Shown: positions 11,451-23,977 of the stretch, one piece after another
Numbering within the stretch: position 1 is the stretch's first letter
Layout: each line of letters starts with the position of its first letter
Program-made: the position numbers and the translations under genes
Notes under the pieces: generated by a model
Database searches by the model: none
What the model saw: the letters and a program-made list of their open reading frames with translations, nothing else
What the model was told of the DNA's origin: nothing
NCBI GenBank assembly: GCA_963853835.1
Contig: OY970835.1
Location: 30,268,047 to 30,332,046 of the forward strand
Reading direction: 5' to 3'
Source of the DNA: Calendula officinalis
Lineage: Eukaryota; Streptophyta; Magnoliopsida; Asterales; Asteraceae
Length of the DNA stretch: 64,000 nucleotides

Positions 11451-12572
11451 AGTGGTATTTAGAAGATTATTTTATAACTAGATCTAGCATATCATTGCTT
11501 ATATACATATTTTAAGACTAATATTCTGATATTCATCAAAGTTCAATTTTTTTTATGTGAGTAGAAACGGTTTGCATATATTACGTGTAAAGCTCAATCC
11601 TCTTGTAGCAATTCGTAACAAAAGAACAATAGGAAGTTATGTATCAGAATTTATAATTAGATAATAATAATAATTCCTAACGGAAACAAAAGTTATGTTA
11701 ACTGAAAAAAGTCATTGTATTTGACTATTATATTATATCAAATTAATTTTTTTTCAAAGAAAAAGTATATACCTAAACTCAACACATAATAGGTAAAAAG
11801 TCATTTTGGTGTGAAATTTTCTATACCTCCCAATAAATTGGCCAAAAAAATTTACAAACTCGTACGAGTGAGACCAAATAATATTATTGTAAAATTAACA
11901 ATCAACATAATTACCATGTGGATTCAAGTCCCATTGTGGACATAGATGGATTTAAGAGTAGATTAGGATTGCCGTTCAAAAAAAAAAAAACATAATTACC
12001 AGTATTAATAACTTTTTCATTAATCAAATTAAATCATGTAATATAAACTGAAAATGGTTGTTAATTTGTTAATACTCTGATCACTATAAGTTATTCTCAC
12101 CACTTTTTTCTATAAGGTTTTACCTATTTTAACTAGCAACATAATTAATCCATACAATGTCGAACTCAAACTCTAAGTCGATCAAAATTTAAAATTCTAT
12201 TACTAATAATAATAATTAAAGTTAGTATTAGTGGATTTAATAATTTTGAGATAAGATCGGCTCGACTCTTTTTGTATACATATAGTAAAGTTGGGTTAAT
12301 AATTCTTAATCTCAACCAATGCGGGACAATTAGATACAATTACAAAACTAATAAAATAGTTTAACTAGTATGACAATACATATGAGAAGGATCATATCAT
12401 AATAACTTCCATTTTTAAGTAATGGATACATAACATAGATTCCAAACCTAAACCATTAATGAGCCAAAAAGTGTAAACAAATCAAGGAGAGATGATGTAT
12501 AGCCAAGAAAACATCGCATCGTATATGACCAAAACCAAACAAACAAGTAAAACGATGCAAGTGTACACGTTA
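11451..12572. other. AT-rich spacer, no gene seen
   Basis: I find no convincing coding region or RNA gene. The sequence is dominated by A/T runs and short degenerate repeats, including an ATAATAATAATAATT-type tract near 11660 and again near 12206. The final part probably includes the old 3' UTR of the adjacent NLR pseudogene. Confidence 0.4.
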
Positions 12573-15500
12573 TTAGTATTCCGTGTCTATTAAGGTGCAC
12601 GGAATATGAGAAATAAGGGGCCAGTATGACCCTTTTTTGCTGCATCTTTCTGTCAAATTCGGGCATTCATATATTCTCAGACTCAAAAGTGAAGGAAACA
12701 ACATTTCGGGCAGATTTATCATCTTCGGGCAGTTGTAAATGAAGAGATACTCTAATGAGGTGAGATGTTGAAGTCCCATAGAAAGTGATTCCAGTTCTCT
12801 TTTACAAAAAGATAAACAAGAGATGAAGGAAAAACATGAGACAATTGACTACAACTACTCACATCATCTAACGGTCTTCCCCAACCGAACAAGTGAGGAC
12901 GGAAAATTCTGTGGGCCCCATCGCCTTTTTCAACCTCCCAATTCTAAGGTAATCTAATTTTGGAGGCCAAAATCCACGAGGAAACGAATCATTCATACGT
13001 GCACAATCTTGTATTGCAAGATACTTTAAAGAAATTAAATTCGGCAATTCATACGACTCTAAATTTGGACACTTGATTATTTCTAATCTGGTGAGATGTA
13101 ACTCAATTTAGTGATCGATTTTAGATTCGGTTATATGTAGGCCTTCAAGCATCGTCATGTTTGTATTAATAAGCACATTTTCTTGATAACCATTAACGAC
13201 CAGTGACTTTCCCGCCCCCTGTTTGAAACGAGACGGATTTAACTGATTTACAACCGATTATCCTTAACATCTCAATGCTATTTGGACAGTTGCAAATCTT
13301 TAAATTGTTACAACCACGAATAACCAACATCCGAAGTTTCTTGCACGATAATCTTCCTCTTTATGTCCCAATCTCTTTCACAAGAAGTTATTACCAACTT
13401 CCATAAATTCACAAGAACGTTACTTGCCATTTCTTCTGATTCCCACAAGTATCTTATTTCATTACACCTATCGATGCTTAGTTCTTCAACTGCCAAAAGA
13501 TGATTAATAACACCTCCCCACACTTGATCGGTAAGTCCTGAAATTAAACATATTTCTAACTTTGTGACTGTTAAACTTCTTAACACAACCTGATCACATG
13601 AAGTTATATTTAGAACCCTAAGTGAAGGTAGTGCACCAAGTGAGACTTGTACCAAATTAGGGCAACTTTCCATATAAAGCACTCGAAGGCATGGAAACAT
13701 TGTATCTGTCAACACTATTGGTTGACCATATTTCCCACTTTGACATATCTTTAAAACTTAAAATTTCAAGTGAGCGGAATGCAAAACTAGTCCCGAATAA
13801 CTGCAAACCAACTTCTTTCACCTCATGCATACCTTGAATAAACAACTCCTTAAGTGAAGGTAGTTGCCCAAGTGGCGGTAAATATGTACATTTTTTACAA
13901 CCAATTAGTGATTAACCAAAGAAATGAGGAATCTCCGACCCAATTTGGGAACTCTATACCTCCGTATGAAATAATTCCAAGTTTTTTTAAATTATTGTTA
14001 AGAGGCTTCAACACATTAAGGACCTCTTTTTCAAGTGATACATTTCGAGAATTGTCAAAAACATCACACCATTCCAACTCTAAGCCTCTTTTGTGATAAG
14101 TTCACTTCACGTGCATGCATTGCGTTTTGCACTTTTTCTAACCCTTTAATGGATATATTTCCATGGAGATATTTTAATTCCTTAAGATTAGATATTGTAA
14201 ATCCATTATCTCCAACAATGATTTTGGAGAGAGTTTGTAGGCTTTTTAACTCACCAATCCCTAACGGCAACTTATTTAAAAGTGGAGTATCCCTAATGTC
14301 AAAATGTCGTAGATTTTTAAGTTTTGAGAAGTTGTTAGATAGTTTTCGACAACCAAATACGATCATTGTCTGCAAATTATAAAGATTACAGACGTTTTCC
14401 GGTAAATGTGTGATTTGAGTTCGAGAAAAATTAAGATACCGCAAGTGTTTCAAACTACCAATTTACCTCGAATATCTCAAAACAGCTCAAAGAAAGAACC
14501 CTTAACAATGGTAATTTAGGAAGTAAGTCAAGTAGAATCTTATTAGGTAAGTAGAAACGTTGCCAACTCTCTTCCACCCCACCCGACATTGTTATGAATG
14601 TTCTCAAACTTTTAGCTCTTTCAAATGACTCAAACTTCCGGTAAATTACACGAATAAATGACATATGTCGGTACTTTTCCAAAGCTTCCTTCTCCATTTG
14701 TTTGTCTAAACACACAAAAAAATCTTCGGCAACAAATGTGGCTAAGTCATTCATGAGATCATGCATCACAAACATTGATTCCTTATTAGGCACACGTTGA
14801 AAGAACGACCTTGATAATAACTCTTCAAAATATTCATGACCCAAGCGTTCAGTTAGCTTGCTTGAAGTTGATTGATGCAAAAACCCTTCCGCCATCCACA
14901 ATAGAATCAAATCTTGTTTGTCAAACACACAATCCTTGGAGAACAAGGAGGAATATGCAAACAATTGTTTCAAATGTGCTGGAAGATCATGGTAGCTTAA
15001 TCTAAGAGCTAGAAGAATTCCTTCTCGATCTTGCAACCTCCATATCTCACTATTCAACACCTCATTCCACTCTTCTTCATTTGTTTTTGTCCTTAATAAC
15101 CTACCTAATGCTCTTAAAGCCAAAGGTAAACCATCACATTTTTTCACAATACCTTCACCGTATGGTTTAAGCGTTAGATGTGAATCGAAGTTATTCAAAC
15201 CAAATGCATGTTGAGCAAACAAAATCAAAGCATCATCATTTGAAAGACTTTGTAGATCATGTGGATAATTTCTTGAGTAATTGTTGCTTTCGGGTTGTCA
15301 CAATAATCTTACTTCCAGGAGAGACCGGGCCCACTAAGGTTTCCCAATCCTCAAAGCTTTCACTCCATACATCATCTAAGACGAGTAAAAATCGTTTCCC
15401 GATAAGATGGTCTCTAAGAGCTACTTGAAGAAGATTTAAATCTGCAAATTCCTTATTTTCCCCTGTCACAGATTGATAGATAACTTTGCTTATATTGAAA

Positions 15501-16166
15501 CTATCAAATTCATCAGAAACACAAACCCAAGATTTGAGTTCAAAGTGTTTCTTTACTTGCTCATCATCATACAGAAGTCTAGCTAAAGTGGTTTTACCTA
15601 CTCCACCCATACCAACAATAGGCACAATACTAAAGTTTTGATTACATGATTCATGTTCGAATAACTTGTGGAGCAATATCTCCTTATCATCTTCACGTCC
15701 AACAATACTAGATGCATCAACCAAAGGAATCTTCTATTCACATTTTTTGACTTATCATCTTTCACAATAGTAATTTTCTCATCTACTAGTTCTTGTAATT
15801 TGATGGTGATATTATTCAATTTGCGATGCAATTTGGTACTTTTGTGCAACAAGTTGGAATTAGCTTTCTTACCTTGCTGGTAATGGCGTCAGATTGCTCG
15901 GTGAATTGACGATGCAGAGCTTCAATTTCCAAATCGTCAAGTACGTCATCTATGTCGTAAGCCAAATGTTGGAGTTCATTCAGCCATCGTTTTACAGATC
16001 GATCAGTTATCTCCTTTTGAGAAGCATCATTAAGAACATCACGTATCTGTAGTAACGACCGGTGCCATTTCTTCATGTCGGAATTAATTCCGTTAAAGCG
16101 GAAAGCTGTAGAGGTCAATTTATCGAAGAGCACTGTGAGGAAGGCAGAAAGAAGGATATCAGCCAT
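12573..16166 (-). pseudogene. CC-NB-LRR (Rx-type CC) disease-resistance pseudogene 1, multiple frameshifts
   Basis: Read on the minus strand, this carries a whole NLR in pieces. It starts at ATG 16166 with an Rx-N-like coiled-coil domain (MADILLSAF; LQHLAYDIDDVLDDLEIEA). NB-ARC follows with P-loop GMGGVGKTT, kinase-2 RFLLVLDDVW, RNBS-B GSKIIVTTRK, GLPLAL, and MHD in FVMHDLMNDLATF. LRRs then run down to an SLLSLRIYECPNLTE end near 12620. The frame changes at least at about 15845, 15722, 15255, 14455, 14080, 13895 and 13720, and the LRR segment 12780-13300 is further decayed. Family members act as intracellular sensors that switch ADP/ATP states and trigger hypersensitive responses. This copy cannot encode one continuous protein. 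It resembles the inverted copy at 58004-61767 throughout, but the lesions I can place differ between the two. Confidence 0.88.
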
Positions 16167-17407
16167 GGCGAGAGCATGAAACTAGAGTAGAGATGTGGAT
16201 AAAATATATGATTCCAGTAGTTGAAATTGGCGAATGTTGACCAATTCTGTTACAATTTTGACCCGTCGATCAGGTCAAAGTTGGGACTTGGAATTTGAAA
16301 TGGGCCAATATAATATTTGTTTTTTAAATGTTTGTGGCATGTTACAAATTTGACCCGTAGATGGTTGTTCACTTTGTTGCTTCTGATTAACGACGTTCTC
16401 TCTTAATGATTCAAATGGGAAAATAAAAAGGAATTATGATTATATCATAATTTTAAAGGGTGATATCCCCAACTCATTGTTATTATAAAAGTAACATCAA
16501 CTGATACTCAACATATATATACCAGCAATTCACCTACACTTTAGTCTTTGAGCCCACTAATTATTTTACTATTATATTTAAAACATTAAATTAAAGAAAC
16601 CATAGATTATTAAATGAATGATCATTAGAATAATTTAAGGAAAATGTACAATAAATTTAAAAAAATTGTGACAATATCTAGTGGGGCCAAACCCATACCC
16701 AAACAACTTCTCTAAATCCGGGTGCACGTCGAATCAGATCATCTCGAAACAATGGTTACATGTCACCAGGAAGAGGGTCGATGTTTAGAACAACAACGTC
16801 ATCTTCGAAGTATTTTTTTAAATACCGTTGGATTTAAAAAAAAAAAAAAAAAACAATATTTACTTTACGAATAAATCATTTTTTTAATGATTTTATGTTG
16901 AAGTGGGCCAATTCCAATTGCTCACCTTTCCATCGCCAAACCGAAGGCACAACCCGAAAGTGACGTGCGAACAGTTTCCTCAAACCACAATCTTCGGTGA
17001 CACCAATGCCACAACATTCATTGCAAAACTCGAAATCAAAAAAGCATCAAAAAAGCGTTTAGATTGGACTTTTAAGAAGTAAAAAAACTTACCCTTAAAA
17101 ATTATAACTAAATTTCTAAACTAAAAAACTCCTTTTAATCTATATACTGAAAAATAAAAATATCTGAACACGTTTTTTTTTAAATTTCAGATATAAAAAA
17201 CATCTGATTATTGCCAGTATTTCATTTTCTAGAAAAATGAAAATAAAAAATTATAGAAAATTGTGTGAAACTAAACACACCCATAATTGCAAATGAAGAT
17301 TGAAGTTGCACACGATGTAGGGCACATAGTGTTTACAAACTCACTGCTGCATTTTCTAGCAACTACTATGTCTATTACTAACTAGTATTAGCGACACATT
17401 TAGCCGT
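16167..17407. other. Spacer between NLR pseudogene 1 and the MBD-like gene
   Basis: AT-rich sequence. The right half should be the 3' flank of the minus-strand MBD-like gene. The stretch 16700-17050 is less AT-rich and contains short ACAACCCGAAAG-like words, but I can see no reading frame or RNA gene. Confidence 0.4.
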
Positions 17408-18783
17408 CTAAGTTTGGCATAAATCAGTGAAAACAGCATCCCATTTTTGGTTAGTGGCAAGAGGTAGCTTCCAATCACCAATACTAGGAGACCAAACATC
17501 TTCTGTTGCATACGACAAACACCAACTAACTTTTTCTGGTGGATTTTTGAAATCAAATGTGAAAGCAGCATGAACTTTTTTCCTTGCACTCGTCTTCTTT
17601 CTACTAGGAGGAGCTGAACCCTCAGAACCCTGAAAAATACACCCCAAAACATTGATTATGAAAAACTGAAAATACCATTTTCCTAAAATGGAAATTGAAC
17701 GGAAGTACGTTCCTTTTTACTAGGAATTTTCTTTAAAAAAGGAAATTATATTTTAATTAGCTTACAGCGTCGTCAGAAGCAGAAGTTGCAGTTGGTGTCT
17801 TCTTTCGCTTGCTTCCTGTTTCGATAAAGGCCATCACTTCGTTCTTTGACCGCAAACGTTGACCAGATGGTGCAATATAGTACTGCTCAAAATGAACATG
17901 TAAAATATATATATTAATATGAATATTCAACCAAACTTATCATTATATTTTGCCCAATACAGAACAAGATATACCAAATTGGACTTCAAGTAATCTCATC
18001 AAACCTAGACCGGTGATATCATAATTACATCATCAATAAGTCATAGAGTATATAGTTGTTAATAACAGGGCATAAATTTAAGGCACGATAATCTTCAAGT
18101 CAAATGAAGAATGGAAACTATCTAAATCCTATTATATATAAACGTAACTCATGAAGAAGCTAAAAACCATAAACCCTAATAGATTTTTTAACGACATTTT
18201 CATTACATAAACCCTAATAGATGATCACCTGCTTGGAAGAAAGACATTTGATATTGGTTTGCCAAAGCTATTCAATTTATGATTTAAAGTAAAAATAAAA
18301 TTAAAATATCAGACGGGTTTATCACTCTACCAAATTTGCAACCCCCAACACAAAAGAAGCTCCAAACAACTAAAAATGTGTTCTTTAAATCAATCTAAAC
18401 CTAACAACAAAAAGCATATACTAAAATAGGCTTAACCATTGTAATTAAAGAAATTTAGCAGAATTAAAACATAAACCAGTAGTAGCATGATAAAATGAAA
18501 TACCGACCCTATCAACGCAGAAGTACGTTTTCTTAAAATCATATCCCAATTTTCCGGCAGCCATGAAGGCCGGGCTCTTTTCGCAAGGAGAGAATCGGAG
18601 TTTGTTGAGTTATCTGCTTCTTTAGAGGCACTCTGATCTGGTTCCTTGGAGGCGTTCTGATCTGCTGCTCCTCCGTTGTTTGGATCGATGAAAGATCCGG
18701 ATCCCAGAAGCGGGTCGGGCGAAGGAAACTGATCTTCGGACTCCGATGGGATTTTGATCGGGAGACGATTTTGAATTAGACAT
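17408..18783 (-). CDS. Methyl-CpG-binding-domain (MBD) protein-like gene, 3 exons, 5' end apparently frameshifted
   Basis: Exon 3 is 17408-17629 and exon 2 is 17766-17882; both are phase 0 with good splice sites. Exon 1 is about 18504-18783. Exon 2 reads YYIAPSGQRLRSKNEVMAFI, a close fit to the C-terminal half of plant MBD domains. Exon 1 ends with RPSWLPENW...RKRTS, a fit to the N-terminal half. Exon 3 carries a basic SRKKTSARKK stretch and a Trp-rich tail (WSPSIGDWKLPL). Plant MBD proteins bind methylated or unmethylated CpG and recruit chromatin modifiers. The oddity is that ATG 18783 opens a frame (MSNSKSSPDQNP) that meets a stop, whereas the MBD half of exon 1 is in the next frame (SESEDQFPSPDPLL). 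Total length is one base over a multiple of three. Either a 1-nt indel near 18745 broke it, the assembly has an error, or the true start lies in an unseen upstream exon. Confidence 0.6.
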
Positions 18784-18913
18784 GGGTATGAGCACTGCAG
18801 ATACCTAGGGGAGACGATGGTTCTCCTTCCCTGCCCAAGATTTATCTATCCATCTATTTTTAATTTTTCTTTTTTGACTTATGAATTTAAAAAGAAAATG
18901 AGTTACCTTTAAC

Positions 18914-19219
18914 CTTTCTCCATTTCAAAATAATAAGTCATACAAATTGAGTTTATATTTTTTGAGATAAAAGATTGTAATTATATTAAATTGAATAGTT
19001 AATAAGTGATGTCCTATATATTATGATTAAAGTGACTTTAATAATGTTTAAAAGTAAAAATAAGAGTAATTGAGTCATTTACTTTATTAAATGAGATAGT
19101 TAATAAGTATGTGTCTCATTATTTTTTTCCAAATAAATTTTTTTTCAAAATGTATTACTTATTTTGGAACACTCAAAAATCCCCAAAATAAAAGGTGCGT
19201 CACTTTGAAATGGAGGAAG
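18914..19219. mobile_element. Degenerate Stowaway-like MITE
   Basis: The ends are inverted versions of CTTTCTCCATTTCAAAAT (left) and ATTTTGGA...TTTGAAATGGAGGAAG (right), separated by about 0.3 kb of AT-rich sequence. This resembles the CTNCCTCCRT-type ends of the MITEs at 43140 and 47967. A clean TA duplication is not visible. It lies just upstream of the MBD-like gene, in the spacer before the NAC gene. Confidence 0.5.
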
Positions 19220-19897
19220 CAAATAACATGAGATTTTTACCACATGTATTTGCAACGAGATCGTTTCTTTAATCCGTTTTTAACAAAGAAGAATGATCTA
19301 CCAATTATATCTCTATTACTTCTTACTATCAAATTAAATAATATATTATTATCTTACTTTTTATTAGATAAAATATTATAATAAATATTAAATTATATTA
19401 GATAATTAGTGAAGATGTATCTCACACCTTTTGGATAAAAAAAATGTATATATAACTTGAGATTTTCCCAAATTACCATTCTTAAATTTACATTTGCTAT
19501 ATTAGGAAATATTTATGTTGATTACTTGAATGCAATTATTTAAGTTGTGATAACCCTTGGAAACAGGGGCACCAATTGTAACCGAACACGTATAATATTT
19601 TTATCTATCAAAGCAACCGAGTGATGATTTATATAGTTCTTACAAATTAGATGTGTGGGTTATAGCAAGTTATCCTACAACGAGAGAATTATAAATAGAT
19701 TAATAGTTGACTAGTCTTTATATAATGTCAATTAAAGATGTGGGGTAAAAAAGGGGGGCACAAGCTTTCTTACTTTGATTCAGACGAACATAGAAACGAA
19801 AAAGAAAAAACATCATCTCTTTCTTCATTTTTGTATATGCGTTGGCTATCGTGAGAGTGGATCACAAAAACGAAACACCCCCTTGGCTCCTGACCGA

Positions 19898-20130
19898 CAC
19901 GTGTCATATATTGTCAATTTTGAGATACCGGATTTTTAACACTGGAGGTAGCATTTGGTGGGCGGAAGAGCCATAAGTAACAAAAATGGATTAGAGGAAG
20001 AGGAGCTAGTGACAAGCTGCTTATGTATATACTCTATGTATCATCCATGTGGCTGCTATATCTGGCTGAAATTCGGTCCATCTGTCCCCGACACGTGATC
20101 ATACTTGGTTGCGTAACACCATGGCACGTG
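19898..20130 (+). promoter_or_regulatory. Three CACGTG (G-box/ABRE core) sites upstream of the NAC gene
   Basis: CACGTG occurs at 19898-19903 (within GACACGTGTC), 20092-20097 (GACACGTGATC) and 20125-20130 (GGCACGTGGA), that is 150-382 bp before the ATG. ACACGTG(G/T)C is the ABA-responsive element core bound by ABF-type bZIPs; G-boxes also bind bHLH/PIF factors. A TATA-like ATTTATATATAAATA lies at about 20156-20170. The rest of 19220-19897 shows no gene. Confidence 0.6.
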
Positions 20131-20279
20131 GACGATTCCACCAACCATGCAAATTTATTTATATATAAATAAAACCATAAATCTCCCATCCTTACTGCAC
20201 GTACGTCACACTCTCCCCTTTAATTCTCTCAACTTAATTGCACCATTACAAACATTCCATTTGTTCAATCTTCACCGCG

Positions 20280-23099
20280 ATGAGAGAGAAAATGGCTGAC
20301 GGAGACGGTAGAGATGGTGGTGATTGGTCGATGGCGGATTTTGGTCGACAAAATGAAGCGGAAAGGTTAAGAGAGATGCAGTTAACGGTGGCGGCATCTT
20401 CGCCGGCGTTTCCAGGGTTTCGATTTTCACCAACGGACGAGGAATTGATTTCGTATTACTTGAAGAAGAAGCTTCAAGGATCTGATGATTCTGTTCATAT
20501 CATTCCGGAGGTTGATTTCTGCCATCATGAACCATGGGATTTACCAGGTTATTGCTACCTAAACTCATCTCGATTCTGTTTTCCACATTTTAATTCGGTA
20601 CGCTTTTGAACAAGTTTGTTGTTAGGTACCGTAAAATTTTTGGCCAAAATTTCATAACTATTTTTCAAAATAACTAATTCTCGTGTATCCTACATCTTTT
20701 AATCTTTCCAAGTCATCTAGAAAATATTTATTTAGGAAAGATATCATACTTATAGCAATCTTTAAGAGATCATTTCACTTTTAATTTAACCAAGGTCCTA
20801 CTTCTAAAATGAAAATCAATTATAACAATGATGTTTTTGTTGTAGCAATTTTTGACATTTACAAAAAAAAATTTGAAAATGAAATTTTTTACACTCCCTG
20901 CCACAATAATTGATACAATTCTCATTTATGTGTATTTTAAAATAAGTGATCATTTTAAAAACTAACTTAGTAAAAAAAAAATTGGGATCTATCATCCACT
21001 AACTATTCACGATAATAGAGTGAATTTATATTTTTATCATTATTTTAATTTTAAACATTATTAATATTACTTTATTTAAAAAATTGAAATTCATCACCCA
21101 CCAACTATCCGCTTTAATTTATTTTAACTCTCATTTTAATATTTTATCTCAAAAACCGTGAAACTACAAATGTGTCACTTACTATGATACGGGGTAGTAA
21201 AAGGTATTCTTGTTTATGACGAGTTTTTCGGATGATCGAGTTTTGCTCGTAATGCACGTAACTTTAACTATTGTCGCATTCGTTTCTGAATACTATCCTG
21301 ACAATATAGTAAATGTTAACTTAGGGAACTGATTTAGCCTATGACCTCTAGAAGGTTGAGATTATTTTAGACATTCTTACTGTAAATGTTTTGTTTATCA
21401 TGTACGTGGTTTCCACTTTGGCATAATTGCTGCAGTAATTACGTTTTATACTACTTATAGCGTTCAATTAGTTTTCACCATGTACACAACATTCCATATA
21501 TTCCAACACAATACGTCAGTAGTTAGATATGTCTGAAAATGCTAGGTCAAAACTGTCATAGCACGTGCTTAATTTTATTATATGTTGTAGCAGCTATTTG
21601 TATTTAATTCATCTATACCCAATTGTTGTGACTAGCTCTTTCCATTGTTCGGTCGGATAACGAATGGTTCTTCTTTTCGACCCGAGGAAAGAAGTATCCA
21701 AACGGGTCACAAAGTAAACGAGCTACCCAATACGGGTACTGGAAAGCCACTGGCAAAGAACGCAACGTGAAATCTGGTGGTGTAGCAATTGGCACAAAAA
21801 GGACACTCGTTTTCCACATGGGCCGGGCCCCCAAAGGGGAAAGAACGGAATGGATCATGCATGAATATTGTATGAGTGACACCTCACAGGTAGATTAAAG
21901 TCATCCAACAAAGTGTAACATACTTCCCAAAAATGTTCATTTTAGGTGTACTGGCCATTTAAATCACTATACTCTTAAAACCGGTTAATTACTGGAAAAC
22001 TAAATTTCCGGTTAAGACGAGAGGAATTAAACCGGTTCCAAGAGTACAGTGACTTAAATGACCAAATAAAATTACAACTAAAATGAATATTTTTTGAAAG
22101 TACGTTGCACTTAGATCCCTAAAAAAAATTGGTGGTTCTTTTGAATCCAACATGTTAATATGACAACTTTACAACCAGTTCTACATTGTGATTGTGTTTT
22201 TACAATTGTGGTGGTCAATGAAATGTTTGACTCTATATAGGAATCACTGGTGGTTTGTCGGCTGAGAAGAAATGGCGATTTCCGGTTAACCGAATCTTCA
22301 AGAGGCTCTTTTGATCCGAAGAATTTATCGTCTATAGATAATGGTAACTCTGCTACAAATCAGTCTACCAATACCCAAGTGGATGGGTTTGATGATGGGA
22401 ATGCTATAAAGTCCTCTTCTACAAGCAGTTACAAGTCTCATTCAGTTGAACAGAACGTGTCAGAATCTGAAACTGATCAACAAATTGATGAGTCAGCACA
22501 CGGTTCTTCAAGTCCACACAAGGTTTGCTTTCTGTTATCATCGGATCATGTATACATATAAAATCTTTAATATAGAGGTGGCAAGTTGGGCGGGTAACGG
22601 GTCATTTTTTTAGGACGGGTCAAATATATGTGTGTTATAAAGTCATAATTTTTAACAGGTTTGTGATAATGAGGATGATTGTTTTGCGGATATAATAAAC
22701 GACGACATAATTAAACTGGATGAATCTCTTACATACGTTGGTGTCCTTGCTAAAGACCTTCAAACAATATGCATCCCACAAGAAACCATATCTACACAAG
22801 GAACAGCTGTCAGAAGAAACAAACGGAGACGCCAAATGGTTCAATCACAACCGTCAGTTGATCAAAACAATCCATCTGACAAGAAATCATCAGGATGCGT
22901 TCTTAGCGTAATGGCGGGAAATTCCAAAACTGTGTCCAAGTTGACACGTGTGATTCTGGTTTTCTTGTTTTTGATGATACTGGTGGTTGTTTGGCAAGGG
23001 GGTTACTTGAATTCCAAGCAACAATATCCGAGTATTAGCATGCAGGCTTGTAAGAAGCAGCTAAAGAATTGGCTTTATAAAGCTGCTGATTATATGTAA
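20280..23099 (+). CDS. NTL: NAC transcription factor with C-terminal transmembrane anchor (NTL type), 4 exons, about 414 aa
   Basis: Exons: 20280-20547, 21636-21889, 22241-22522, 22659-23099; phases join to 415 codons including TAA. The NAC domain begins at about residue 45 with PGFRFSPTDEELISYYL. It continues HEPWDLPALSIV, WFFFSTRGKKYPNG, RATQYGYWKATGKERNV, GTKRTLVFHMGRAPKGERTEWIMHEY and VVCRLRRN, i.e. subdomains A to E intact. The middle is Ser/acidic-rich and suits an activation region. A basic cluster RRNKRRR precedes a C-terminal hydrophobic helix (about 366-381, VILVFLFLMILVVVW) and a 30-residue tail. NTL proteins sit in ER or plasma membrane and enter the nucleus after proteolytic release, usually under stress. 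G-boxes upstream agree with stress control (inference). A second in-frame ATG at 20292 could also serve. Intron 1 holds a MITE. Confidence 0.93.
20892..21198. mobile_element. Stowaway-like MITE in NAC intron 1
   Basis: The left end CACTCCCTGCCACAAT and right end ATGATACGGGGTAG are degenerate inverted repeats flanked by TA on both sides (20890-20891 and 21199-21200). The interior matches the better-preserved copy at 43140-43452, for example the TCTCAAAAACCG word, ACTATCCACTTTAAT-like phrases and TGTGTCACTTA before the right end. Confidence 0.6.
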
Positions 23100-23639
23100 A
23101 CAGGTTTGTATGTATGTGTGTGTATGTATACGTGTGTGTACATATAAAGTTCATGATCACATCTTCCTACTTGTTTGTAATCTTAATGGTTTCAGCCGTA
23201 TGCAATTTTACATTTTCTTGTGTATATATCATTATTTCTCCTTGACTTTTTTTACACTTTTTTCCTTCATAAAGTAACAAAAAATTATTATGATAAGTTA
23301 AAACTGAATTTATAGATGTTTACAATACAAACAAATTCCATATATGATAAATGTTTAATTCCATCTTATATAGTTTTTTGATCTTGCTGCACATCAACTA
23401 ATTTACCCGGAGATAGAGTGACTGTTTTCACATGAAAATATATTAATGTGTGTATAACACAATTTCTCTTCAAACCAAGTTCAGTCTCAATCTCTTTGGC
23501 TGAAAAAAAAATAAAAAAAAATAGTCAAATAAAATATTAAATTACACCTCAATTTAAGTGTAAGCTCAAAATAGAACATAAAAGGCATTAATTATCACGA
23601 TATATACATACTTTAATACAATCCCTTATGCTGTTACTT

Positions 23640-23965
23640 TTTAACCCTAGTGTCATCAAGCAAACTAGTTAGGGCTAACTACACCAGAATGTATCCAACT
23701 ATACGCGTTATATTATTGTATGCATCATACTTTCAAAGTCAAAACTTACCTTTTGATGTACTAAACTTCCAAAACTTAACTTTTCATGTATCAGTTTCAG
23801 AACCTACTATTATATGTATCAATTCAGGTAAACCGATACATAAATAGTAGATTCAAAAGGTAAATTTAGAGTACAATACATACATACCATAATAAAACGT
23901 GTATAATTGGATACACAAGCTCTGTAGTTTGACAATTAGTTAATGCATTTAACCACAAAAGTCAA
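23640..23965. repeat. Inverted-repeat element between the NAC and THA8-like genes
   Basis: A left arm with AACTACA...GTATCCAACTATACGCGTT (about 23673-23710) pairs with a right arm AACGTGTATAATTGGATACAC (about 23896-23920) whose reverse complement is nearly the same. A second inner palindrome centres near 23830 (CTACTATTATATGTATC / GATACATAAATAGTAG). It is probably a MITE; no confident target duplication. The remaining 23100-23640 is the NAC 3' flank and AT-rich spacer. Confidence 0.4.
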
Positions 23966-23977
23966 AGTGCTTGCCAA

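Noticed and set aside
13854..15883. Plus-strand ORFs across NLR pseudogene 1
   Set aside because: Shadows of the minus-strand pseudogene, whose motifs account for the sequence.
23650..23847. 65-aa plus-strand ORF between NAC and THA8-like genes
   Set aside because: Lies in an inverted-repeat element, no family resemblance, no splice or promoter context.
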